Below are positions 1 to 5,608 of a stretch of DNA of 9,900 nucleotides, piece after piece. A model generated the notes under the pieces. That model worked only from the letters and a program-made list of their open reading frames with translations, did not search any database and was not told where the DNA came from. The DNA is from Deltaproteobacteria bacterium (lineage in GTDB: Bacteria > Desulfobacterota > Dissulfuribacteria > Dissulfuribacterales > JALVPX01), in the NCBI GenBank assembly GCA_027031565.1, contig JALVPX010000221.1:1-9900 (forward strand), read 5' to 3'. The stretch's first letter is position 1. Every line of letters begins with the position of its first letter. The translations under genes were made by a program, and so were the position numbers.

Positions 1-6
1 GGACAT
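1..6 (-). CDS. Start of an unidentified minus-strand gene (partial, leaves window)
   Basis: Only two codons, ATG and TCC (Met-Ser), are inside the window. The case for a start is the sequence just upstream on the minus strand: AAAGGAGG, a near-perfect Shine-Dalgarno complementary to forward bases 15-22, sits 8 nt from the ATG. Both lie in the 1-62 hairpin, with the ATG in the outer stem and most of the Shine-Dalgarno in the internal loop. Nothing can be said about the product from sequence. The hairpin setting resembles the leaders of IS200-type and REP-associated tyrosine transposases, so a transposase is one guess, but it is inference only. Confidence 0.3.
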
Positions 7-62
7 GACAGAGACCTCCTTTTATTTGATTAGGCTCAAATAATTTGTCTCTGTTTATGTCC
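1..62. repeat. Two-part inverted repeat (hairpin) over a start codon
   Basis: Bases 1-15 (GGACATGACAGAGAC) pair with 47-62 (GTCTCTGTTTATGTCC): 14 pairs interrupted by a single C opposite TT. Inside it, TTATTTGA (22-29) pairs with TCAAATAA (36-43), 8 perfect pairs around a 6-nt loop. The internal loop (16-21 and 44-46) carries most of the ribosome binding site of the minus-strand start at 6. It could be a translational control hairpin, the end of a mobile element, or both. No U-tract follows either arm, so a terminator is unlikely. Confidence 0.7.
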
Positions 63-530
63 ACCTTCAACTCTCTAATTCAACACAGGTACTCATATGC
101 CGGAAGAACCAATTTTACTTGATTACTGTCACGTCCCAGGTGAGTAATACTGTGCTAGTATGCCGCCATGTTTAGGACCTGTCTTTTTGATGTCGGAACG
201 GCTCATACATACTTTATCGGCCATGCCGGGAATCTCCAGCCCCAGTGACATATTGTGCATCCAACCGCCATTGCGCTGCGGGCTTCGGCATTGCTTCATG
301 GCAGTTCTAGCAAGACTGCTTGAATTATCGATGTCAGCAAGTCATCCCACCCGGTCTTTCTTAATTTATCCTGCAGATTTCTATTCTATTGTTCCAGCTG
401 CAGAGGCTTCTTCTTCAAAATTTCGGATTAAGGCAGGCTTCAAACTAAGGCCTCAAACAAGATCAAAGTGTAGGCCCAAGGAAGGAATGAGGCGTAGGCT
501 TTTAACCATTCGACAATCTTAACGAATCAT
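63..530. other. Non-coding or decayed stretch, no supported gene
   Basis: The longest plus-strand frame (160-522) lacks a ribosome binding site and has a cysteine- and arginine-rich composition not typical of a real protein. On the minus strand, frames are broken by several stops. Between them are protein-like stretches, for example RNLQDKLRKTGWDDLL read from roughly 385 towards 335, and KIVEWLKAYASFLPWAYTL read from roughly 520 towards 465. This could be the relic of a disrupted gene read leftwards, but I do not recognise a family and cannot exclude chance. Confidence 0.4.
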
Positions 531-632
531 CCCCATTTGTGTCGAAAAAAAGTCTCATTAATTTTATCAAGAAATGCATATCTAATTGAAATAAATGAGA
601 AAATATTTTATCGGAAAAATGGCACATTATTT

Positions 633-664
633 GTGATATCACGTTTCATGAGTTGGCCAACTCA
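633..664. promoter_or_regulatory. Paired palindromes, candidate operator
   Basis: Two perfect palindromes lie just upstream of the exported-protein gene: GTGATATCAC (633-642) and TGAGTTGGCCAACTCA (649-664). Their centres are 19 bp apart, close to two helical turns. The 16-bp one ends 31 bp before the ATG at 696, a position where a dimeric regulator could block or activate transcription. I cannot assign a regulator, and no clear -35/-10 pair is visible here. Confidence 0.35.
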
Positions 665-695
665 GCAAATAAAAGACTCACACAGGAGGTCAGAA

Positions 696-1145
696 ATGAA
701 AGAGATTAAAAAGAGTATTTTAATCATACTGTTGGGATGTGTTCTTCTCGGAATTCCTGTGGTATCCAATGCAGGATTTGGCATGGGACCAGGGAACGGC
801 ACAGGGCCAGTTATAAACATCTATGATGGGACTCCAGTAACCGTAAGTGGAATAGTGACAAGCCTGGGGACCCAAGGCCAAGGTATGAGCATAGACACTG
901 GCACAGAGGTCGTGACTATCTATGGTATAGGGCCAGTCCGTTATTGGGCCATGTTGGATGTGGCCAGGCCCCAGATAGGAGAGTCTGTGGAAGTGCAGGG
1001 CTACAAGGTCACGTTTTCTGATGGCACATCCAAGATCATAGCTACAACAATAAATATAAATGGAAGCGAGATACAGCTCAGGGATCCAGACAGCGGGGTA
1101 CCGCTTTGGCGCAATGGGTTTGTGGGTAGAGGCAGAAATCGTTAA
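696..1145 (+). CDS. Small exported protein, probable OB-fold (BOF/DUF5666-like)
   Basis: A 149-residue protein of unknown function, probably periplasmic. I chose the ATG at 696 because ACAGGAGG stands 8 nt before it; the same frame is open back to 537, but the extra 53 residues have no start signal and would bury the signal peptide. Residues 1-26 form a classic signal peptide: MKEIKK, a hydrophobic core, then SNA before GFG. An LLGC at 12-15 could be read as a lipobox, but the hydrophobic run continues past the Cys, so signal peptidase I cleavage is more likely. The mature part starts Gly-rich (GFGMGPGNGTGP). Then come alternating beta-like stretches: TPVTVSGIVTSLG (46-58), MSIDTG, EVVTIYGIGP (71-80), GESVEVQGYKV (95-105) and SKIIATTININGSEIQLRD (112-130). 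This is the pattern of small bacterial OB-fold proteins that follow 'V.G.V..........I.T......I'. It ends basic and Gly/Arg-rich. The family is inferred from pattern only; substrate is unknown. Confidence 0.7.
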   Translation: MKEIKKSILIILLGCVLLGIPVVSNAGFGMGPGNGTGPVINIYDGTPVTVSGIVTSLGTQGQGMSIDTGTEVVTIYGIGPVRYWAMLDVARPQIGESVEVQGYKVTFSDGTSKIIATTININGSEIQLRDPDSGVPLWRNGFVGRGRNR

Positions 1146-1222
1146 AGCAAGAGAACAGTCGGCCCTCATGTGCCATCACTGTAAAAGAAGGCTATTGCCC
1201 GGGCCCAAACATTTATCTGGAA

Positions 1223-1248
1223 AAAGGGGGTGAGTTAATGCCCCCTTT
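1223..1248 (+). terminator. Probable rho-independent terminator
   Basis: AAAGGGGG (1223-1230) pairs perfectly with CCCCCTTT (1241-1248) around a 10-nt loop, about 80 bp after the stop of the exported-protein gene. A T-rich stretch follows (TTTTACAATTTTTT, 1253-1266), though it starts a few bases after the stem, which weakens the call. It would separate this gene from the membrane-protein gene downstream. Confidence 0.5.
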
Positions 1249-1304
1249 AAGAGTTTTACAATTTTTTGCAGAAAAAACAGACACTGTCTACGGGAGGTTT
1301 AAAT

Positions 1305-1430
1305 ATGAGAGATAAAAGGCTTGGTTCAACAAATGACGTACTTGACCGCCAATCTGCTATAGGCTTTGCTCTTGCGCCGTGTTGGCAGGTGCCCAGAATG
1401 TTCCGCGCCAGAACCACCAAATCTTGTTAG
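1305..1430 (+). CDS. Possible 41-residue small protein
   Basis: This ORF lies in the gap between the exported-protein and membrane-protein genes. It has the best Shine-Dalgarno in the neighbourhood, GGGAGG at 1292-1297, 7 nt before an ATG. The product starts MRDKRLGSTNDVLDRQ, has a short apolar segment (IGFALAPCW, 19-27) and ends in a basic, Cys-terminated tail (RARTTKSC). I recognise no family. It ends 25 bp before the GTG of the membrane protein, so it could act as a leader peptide or be co-translated. Evidence is the ribosome binding site alone; the composition does not clearly mark it as coding. Confidence 0.3.
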   Translation: MRDKRLGSTNDVLDRQSAIGFALAPCWQVPRMFRARTTKSC

Positions 1431-1455
1431 CAAAAATTAACTTGGGGATGATACA

Positions 1456-2295
1456 GTGAATATTCGGAAAATCACATCATTGACTTTGCTACTCTCGTTT
1501 GTACTTTGCATTCTGACGAGTGTTATACTTTACATTGCGCCACATGGCCGAGTTGCATATTGGTCAAATTGGCATCTGTTTGGCTTAAGAAAGACGCAAT
1601 GGAGTGAGTTACACCTCAATTTAGGCATTCTCCTTTTATTAGCTGGCTGTTTGCATATTTACTATAATTGGAAACCAATAACTGCCTATTTAAAAAACAA
1701 ATCAAAAAAAATGAAGGTGTTTAATGTAAATTTTAATATTGCTTTGATACTCACCCTCGTTGTTGGTATCGGGACTTATTTTCAAATTCCACCAATGAGC
1801 ACTATAATTAATCTTAGCGAATCAATTAAGGATTCAGCTGGCATTAAGTACGGCGAACCACCTTATGGTCATGCCGAGTTATCTTCATTAAAAATGTTTG
1901 CCAAAAGAGTGGGTCTTGATCTATCAAAAAGTATGGATTTACTTCGGCAGGCCGGAATCCATTTTGAAAATGAAACACAAACCATTAGTGACATCGCAAA
2001 GAAAAATAATCTTACGCCAAAACAGGTGTACGAGATTATTAAACCTGCAACTCAAGTAAAGGACACCAATGGATATTCTCTTTTTCCAGATCTACCACCG
2101 CCTGGCTTTGGCAGAAAAAAACTAGCCGAGGTTTGCGCTGATTTTGGTTTGGATCTCCATGAGATAATATATGCCCTGTCCAAGAAAGGAGTAAAGGCTG
2201 CGTCACAACAAAGCATTAAGGAGATTGCAGCAGAAAACAATATGGAACCAATGGCTGTTTTTGAGATAATCAGGGATGCTATTAACCCTTCTTAA
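1456..2295 (+). CDS. DUF4405-like membrane protein with two C-terminal helical repeats
   Basis: A 279-residue inner-membrane protein. The start is GTG, with GGGG at 1444-1447 eight bases before it. The N-terminal part has three membrane helices, roughly 8-27, 53-70 and 93-110. Four histidines (30, 40, 53, 67) sit at helix ends with a Trp/Tyr-rich linker (HGRVAYWSNWHLFG), as in DUF4405 proteins and small cytochrome-b-like subunits that may bind haem; haem binding here is inference. The soluble C-terminal part holds two copies of a ~57-residue helical domain, 138-195 and 217-273. They share the pattern G...L...FA..GLDL......L...G.......T...IA..N...P..V.EII, joined by a Pro/Gly linker (FPDLPPPGFG). 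Such a duplicated domain suggests protein-protein contact. The gene is AT-rich. A role in electron transfer or sensing beside the neighbouring transporter is possible but unproven. Confidence 0.6.
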   Translation: MNIRKITSLTLLLSFVLCILTSVILYIAPHGRVAYWSNWHLFGLRKTQWSELHLNLGILLLLAGCLHIYYNWKPITAYLKNKSKKMKVFNVNFNIALILTLVVGIGTYFQIPPMSTIINLSESIKDSAGIKYGEPPYGHAELSSLKMFAKRVGLDLSKSMDLLRQAGIHFENETQTISDIAKKNNLTPKQVYEIIKPATQVKDTNGYSLFPDLPPPGFGRKKLAEVCADFGLDLHEIIYALSKKGVKAASQQSIKEIAAENNMEPMAVFEIIRDAINPS

Positions 2296-2342
2296 GCTAT
2301 GTGAAGAAATAAATGGAGACAAGACCAGCTGAACAATTGCAT

Positions 2343-2396
2343 CCGTCTGGACAGCAAAAAGCGTGGACCCTTTCTGGCTCTGCTTTTTGCTGACGG
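2343..2396. repeat. Stem-loop between membrane-protein and transporter genes
   Basis: CAGCAAAAAGC (2352-2362) is a perfect 11-bp inverted repeat of GCTTTTTGCTG (2382-2392), with a 19-nt loop. An outer pair CCGT (2343-2346) and ACGG (2393-2396) extends it across a 5-nt bulge on the left side. No T-run follows, so it is not a standard terminator. It ends 43 bp before the transporter start, and could be a processing or attenuation hairpin, or a protein-binding site. Confidence 0.6.
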
Positions 2397-2439
2397 TGAT
2401 ACATGACTTTAGCTCTCAAATCCGACAAACGGAGCGTTG

Positions 2440-3528
2440 GTGAAAGCTCAAGCGTCATTCATTGATTTTGTTTTAAAAGAGTGGCTGATTGTAGCATCTG
2501 GCGCAGGTTTAGTGCTGACGTCAGTTTATATTAAGCGCTTGCCGGCTTACTCTTCCGATGAAATGCAAGTCTTGTTTCTCCTGTTTGTGTTATTTGTCGC
2601 CGTAAATGGGTTACGGGAAAGCGGAGTTATATTAAAAGTTGCTCAAATAATAGAGAATGGAAAGCTCATACCATTAAAGCTGGTGGTAATAACCTTTTTT
2701 CTTTCAATGCTCGTAACGAATGACATCTCCTTAATAGTTATAGTGCCGCTTACCTTATCACTTGATGTAACTAGAAAGGGAATGCTTGTCATTCTCGAAG
2801 CGTTAGCCGCCAATGCGGGGTCGGCATTAACGCCTATAGGTAACCCTCAAAACCTTTTTATTTACTGGTTCTATAATATTCCTCCATGGCGATTTATCAA
2901 AACAATAGCCCCGTTATCTTTGGTATTCCTGGTTTTATTAATAATTGCCTCACTTTCCATTAGAACGCAGAGAAAGTTACAAGAAAGCAAGACCCTAAAA
3001 GTAAATAAAAACGCATATATTTATGGCGCGCTGCTTGCTGTTGTGCTACTGGCAGTTTTCCATGTTCTTCCAATATTAAGTGCCATAGTTGTCATCCTTT
3101 TTGCCCTGATTTTTGACCGAAAATCTTTAAAGGTTGATTATGCGCTATTATTTAGTTTCCTATTCTTTTTTGGTATCGCCGACAATCTAAAAGTAATCTT
3201 GGCTTCCGAAGTAGCTCATTCAGGGCATATTTTTCTGTTTTCTGCCATGGCAAGCCAAGTTATGAGCAATGTCCCAGCAGCACTATTGTTTGCCAATTTT
3301 ACGCCCAAGTGGCAGGCATTGTTGTGGGGTGTGAATGCAGGAGGTTTTGGCAGCTTATTTGGTTCTCTAGCTAACCTGATCGCCTACAAAATATATGTCA
3401 CAGACAAAGGTATTCATGATCCAGCTAGATTTACTGTCACGTTCCTCGCCATGGGTTACATTGCATTGTTTGTTTCAATAGGACTATATTTCCTCCTGTA
3501 TAGTGCGGCCTTCGGCATTACCTCATAG
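2440..3528 (+). CDS. ArsB/NhaD/SLC13-type (ion transporter superfamily) permease
   Basis: A polytopic inner-membrane permease of about 362 residues with 9-11 hydrophobic segments. It belongs to the ion transporter superfamily that includes ArsB, NhaD, CitMHS and SLC13 proteins. Two signature regions are visible in inverted-repeat order: LVTNDISLIVIVPLTLSL (91-108) followed by NAGSALTPIGNPQNLFIYW (125-143), and SNVPAALLFANF (276-287) followed by GVNAGGFGSLFGSLANLIAY (297-316). These match the Asn/Thr/Gly/Pro-rich re-entrant loops that bind ion and substrate in this superfamily. The substrate could be arsenite, Na+/H+, a dicarboxylate or sulfate; the sequence does not decide it. The length is short compared with about 400-450 in many relatives, because the first helices are compact. 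The frame is open from a TTG at 2437, but GTG at 2440 is better placed relative to GGAG at 2431-2434; both spacings are short. No ArsR-like or ATPase partner is adjacent. Confidence 0.8.
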   Translation: MKAQASFIDFVLKEWLIVASGAGLVLTSVYIKRLPAYSSDEMQVLFLLFVLFVAVNGLRESGVILKVAQIIENGKLIPLKLVVITFFLSMLVTNDISLIVIVPLTLSLDVTRKGMLVILEALAANAGSALTPIGNPQNLFIYWFYNIPPWRFIKTIAPLSLVFLVLLIIASLSIRTQRKLQESKTLKVNKNAYIYGALLAVVLLAVFHVLPILSAIVVILFALIFDRKSLKVDYALLFSFLFFFGIADNLKVILASEVAHSGHIFLFSAMASQVMSNVPAALLFANFTPKWQALLWGVNAGGFGSLFGSLANLIAYKIYVTDKGIHDPARFTVTFLAMGYIALFVSIGLYFLLYSAAFGITS

Positions 3529-3804
3529 AGATTCAGGGGACAGGCGAATATTAAGCCCTTATTTTTCTTTTCCGATAAACCTTGTCATGCCCTAAGTGTT
3601 CATCTGCGATGGTTAAGAGGATTGCAAAAAAAGGGAAAAACACTGGTAAGGAATTCTGGGCATGTAACGCCTTTCCAAAATGTCGGCACATTGAGCCAAT
3701 AGATCCATAAACAAGAAAACCTTTAGGCGAAGCGTGCCAAGCCTTCCTCAAGGTGCGTTGATTTGATCCAAGGCAGTGTGCGGCTTTGGTTGTCTGTAAA
3801 AGGC
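3529..3804. other. Intergenic gap between transporter and ftsY, no supported gene
   Basis: The two flanking genes converge on this 276-bp gap. On the minus strand, one frame (3551-3751, TTG start) encodes a hydrophobic stretch (LPVFFPFFAILLTIADEH) that looks protein-like. It has no ATG and no ribosome binding site, so I treat it as a possible fragment only. I see no clear bidirectional terminator. The segment ATTCAGGGGACAGGCGAATA (3532-3551) recalls the GGGGACA-type repeats near REP-associated transposases, from general familiarity only. Confidence 0.35.
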
Positions 3805-4728
3805 CTATTCAAAGAGTGCCTCCACAAATTCCGAAGGATCGAACGGGCGCAGATCCTCCATCTTTTCACCAATTCCAATAAACCTGACCGGAATCTGCAA
3901 TTCATTCACAATGCTCACCACGATGCCGCCTTTTGCAGTGCCATCCAGTTTGGTTAAAGCAATGCCTGTTACGGGTGTTGCTTCGTTGAAAAGTTTTGCC
4001 TGTGAAAGGGCATTTTGACCTGTTGTTGCATCCAGCACAAGCAGGACCTCATGCGGGGCATTAGGGATCTTCTTGGACATGACCCTTCGGATCTTCTTCA
4101 ATTCTTCCATAAGGTTGACCTTGGTGTGCAGGCGCCCTGCAGTATCCACAATTACAACATCAATATCCCGTTTGAGCGCTGCTTCCATACCATCATAGGC
4201 GACTGCTGATGGATCGGAGTTGGGATTGTGCTTGATAACAGGCACATCGAGCCTTTTGCCCCAGATTTCGAGCTGATCTATGGCAGCAGCCCTGAAGGTA
4301 TCTGCCGCTACCAGCATGACCTTTTTACCTTTTGCCTTTAAGAAATGGGCAAGTTTCGCAATTGTTGTGGTTTTACCCACGCCGTTTACTCCAACCACCA
4401 ACACCACGAAGGGGCCTTCCGGGTTTTCAAAGGTCAACTCTGTTGAAGGCTGGCTCAATTTTTCCTGGATCAATGCCTTGATTGCGTCTTTCAGGGCCTC
4501 GGTATCCTGGAGTTCATGTCTTTTGACCTTGTTACGCACTTCATCGAAGATCTCTTCAACAGTGGCCACGCCCATGTCTGACATGACCAATATCTCTTCG
4601 AGCTCTTCCAAGAGTTCTTCATCTATCTTCCGCTTTCCAAGCAGGAGTTCATCCATCTGGCGGACGAAACCCTGCCTGGTTTTGTTCATTTTCTCTTTCA
4701 GTCTTGAAAAAAAGTTTGTTTTTCCCAT
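3805..4728 (-). CDS. ftsY: Signal recognition particle receptor FtsY
   Basis: FtsY is the SRP receptor GTPase. It docks SRP-ribosome complexes at the inner membrane and, with Ffh, releases nascent membrane proteins to SecYEG. The 307-residue protein is complete. Residues 1-95 are the helical N domain (KIDEELLEELEEILVMSDMG at 34-53). The G domain follows: P-loop GVNGVGKTTT (113-122), DTFRAAA (143-149), DTAGRLHT (195-202) and TKLDGTAKGG (259-268). The closing GIGEKMEDLRPFD (285-297) is diagnostic for FtsY/Ffh GTPases. The N-terminus (MGKTNFFSRLKEKMNKTRQG) is a short amphipathic basic helix that can bind lipid. The long acidic A domain of E. coli FtsY is absent, as is common outside enterobacteria. 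The ATG is fixed by an in-frame stop seven codons upstream; no clear Shine-Dalgarno is seen. It diverges from the HU/IHF-type gene. Confidence 0.98.
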   Translation of the reverse strand: MGKTNFFSRLKEKMNKTRQGFVRQMDELLLGKRKIDEELLEELEEILVMSDMGVATVEEIFDEVRNKVKRHELQDTEALKDAIKALIQEKLSQPSTELTFENPEGPFVVLVVGVNGVGKTTTIAKLAHFLKAKGKKVMLVAADTFRAAAIDQLEIWGKRLDVPVIKHNPNSDPSAVAYDGMEAALKRDIDVVIVDTAGRLHTKVNLMEELKKIRRVMSKKIPNAPHEVLLVLDATTGQNALSQAKLFNEATPVTGIALTKLDGTAKGGIVVSIVNELQIPVRFIGIGEKMEDLRPFDPSEFVEALFE

Positions 4729-4781
4729 GGGTATTTTTTGTCTTTTCTAAGGATTTTTTAAAATAATTGCCAATTATGGCC

Positions 4782-4810
4782 TTGGCTAACCACAAGTTAT
4801 CTGATATTAA
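4782..4810 (+). promoter_or_regulatory. Candidate sigma70 promoter of the HU/IHF-type gene
   Basis: TTGGCT (4782-4787) and TATTAA (4805-4810) each match four of six consensus bases and are spaced exactly 17 bp apart. Transcription would start near 4817 and give a leader of about 40 nt before the GTG at 4858. The region is the divergent gap shared with ftsY. The match is modest and purely by eye. Confidence 0.4.
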
Positions 4811-4857
4811 GTAGTTAGTTGATATTCTGCAACTTTTTGAACAAAAGGGGTTTGGGA

Positions 4858-5148
4858 GTGAACAAGTCACAGCTTATAGAGATAATGGCCCAAGAACTTG
4901 GTGTTCACAGAAAGGTGGCTGAGAGCGTGGTTAAAGAGGTGTTTGATGCCATGACCGAGGCTCTTGTAAGAGGCGAAGGAATAGAAATTCGCGGTTTTGG
5001 GAGCTTCAGCGTGAGAGAGTATAGGGCATATACTGGCAGAAACCCCAAGACCGGCGAAAAAATAGCCGTAAAGCCCAAAAAATTGCCATTTTTCAAGGTA
5101 GGAAAAGAGCTTAGAGAGCGGGTCAAGGATAAAGTCCAAATAAAATAG
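4858..5148 (+). CDS. HU/IHF-family DNA-binding protein
   Basis: A 96-residue nucleoid protein of the HU/IHF family. It acts as a dimer that inserts two beta arms into the minor groove and bends DNA. Helices cover 3-13 and 18-38 (KSQLIEIMAQELG; AESVVKEVFDAMTEALVRGE). Then come the conserved turn GIEIRGFGSFSVREY (41-55), the beta arm with GRNPKTGE (60-67), whose Arg-Asn-Pro tip holds the intercalating proline (63), and KKLPFFKVGKELRERV (74-89). The slightly long C-terminus and 'VREYRAYTGRNPKTGE' lean towards IHF-like or HU-like paralogues; the sequence alone does not settle which. I chose the GTG at 4858 because GGGG at 4847-4850 is 7 nt upstream and it gives the standard family N-terminus; the open frame back to 4819 adds 13 atypical residues. 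Its stop is 14 bp from the convergent DUF523 gene. Confidence 0.95.
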   Translation: MNKSQLIEIMAQELGVHRKVAESVVKEVFDAMTEALVRGEGIEIRGFGSFSVREYRAYTGRNPKTGEKIAVKPKKLPFFKVGKELRERVKDKVQIK

Positions 5149-5162
5149 CCTGCTGCCCGCTG

Positions 5163-5579
5163 TTACTCAATTTCAATCACTTCGAATCCATGTGCCAGCA
5201 GCAAGGCTGCGGCAACACCTAGGTTTGGGGCAAGGCCGCAAGATGGGCTCTTTGCCTTTAAGATGCACAGCGAGGGTTTGACCAATCGGGCTATATGCAG
5301 AGCAGCGTATGCCCCGTTCACGAATTTCCCGGTGACATCCACTTGATCCACCCTGGTGACTACTCTGGCCCTGCCTTCCAGAACATCCAGACCGCCGCCG
5401 CCGACTATTTCGGCAGCAGGCCGAGGAGTCGGAAGGCCCCCCAGCTGTTCAGGGCATATTGGAACCACGGTCCTGCCGGCGATTTCAGCCAGGCCAGGTC
5501 TCGAAATACTCTTTCCATCATAGCGGCTCGGCAAGCCCAAAAGGCAGGCGCTTACTATGACCGGCACCGATCCACCCAA
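5163..5579 (-). CDS. DUF523 family protein, internally shortened
   Basis: A small soluble protein of the DUF523 family, whose function is not established. Family landmarks in the 138 residues: SACLLGLPSRYDG (10-22), CPEQLGGLPTPRPAAEIVGG (42-61), DVTGKFVNGA (81-90), and LKAKSPSCG (107-115). Two features are unusual. Family members normally continue after SPSCG with a Gly-rich YDGTFSG segment before GDGVTAALL; here SPSCG runs through LAPNL straight into GVAAALL, a loss of about a dozen residues. The cysteine usual before the YDG motif is serine here (S18). C12, C42, C105 and C114 remain. The start is TTG at 5579, with an in-frame TAA two codons upstream; GTG at 5567 is a possible alternative preceded by GGGTGG. 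It follows purM by 29 bp on the same strand, so the two are probably cotranscribed. A purine-linked role is not implied by the sequence. Confidence 0.85.
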   Translation of the reverse strand: MGGSVPVIVSACLLGLPSRYDGKSISRPGLAEIAGRTVVPICPEQLGGLPTPRPAAEIVGGGGLDVLEGRARVVTRVDQVDVTGKFVNGAYAALHIARLVKPSLCILKAKSPSCGLAPNLGVAAALLLAHGFEVIEIE

Positions 5580-5608
5580 ATATTTATGTACGCATCACGC
5601 AGTGGCAC

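Noticed and set aside
160..522. Plus-strand 120-residue open frame as a gene
   Set aside because: No ribosome binding site, a composition rich in Cys, Arg and Pro, and no recognisable family. It looks like a chance frame in a non-coding stretch.
537..695. N-terminal extension of the exported-protein gene
   Set aside because: The extra 53 residues have no start signal and would place the signal peptide internally; the ATG at 696 has a strong Shine-Dalgarno.
1168..1233. 21-residue frame with a CHHC motif as a metal-binding peptide
   Set aside because: No ribosome binding site, and it runs into the probable terminator hairpin.
2313..2393. 26-residue frame ahead of the transporter gene
   Set aside because: Only a weak purine-rich run upstream; much of it is the stem-loop sequence, so it is more likely non-coding.
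3551..3751. Minus-strand 66-residue hydrophobic frame as a gene
   Set aside because: It needs a TTG start and lacks a ribosome binding site; it may be a fragment but I cannot assign it.
4649..4870. Minus-strand frame overlapping the ftsY start as a gene
   Set aside because: It is a shadow of ftsY and the divergent leader; the FtsY frame explains the DNA fully.
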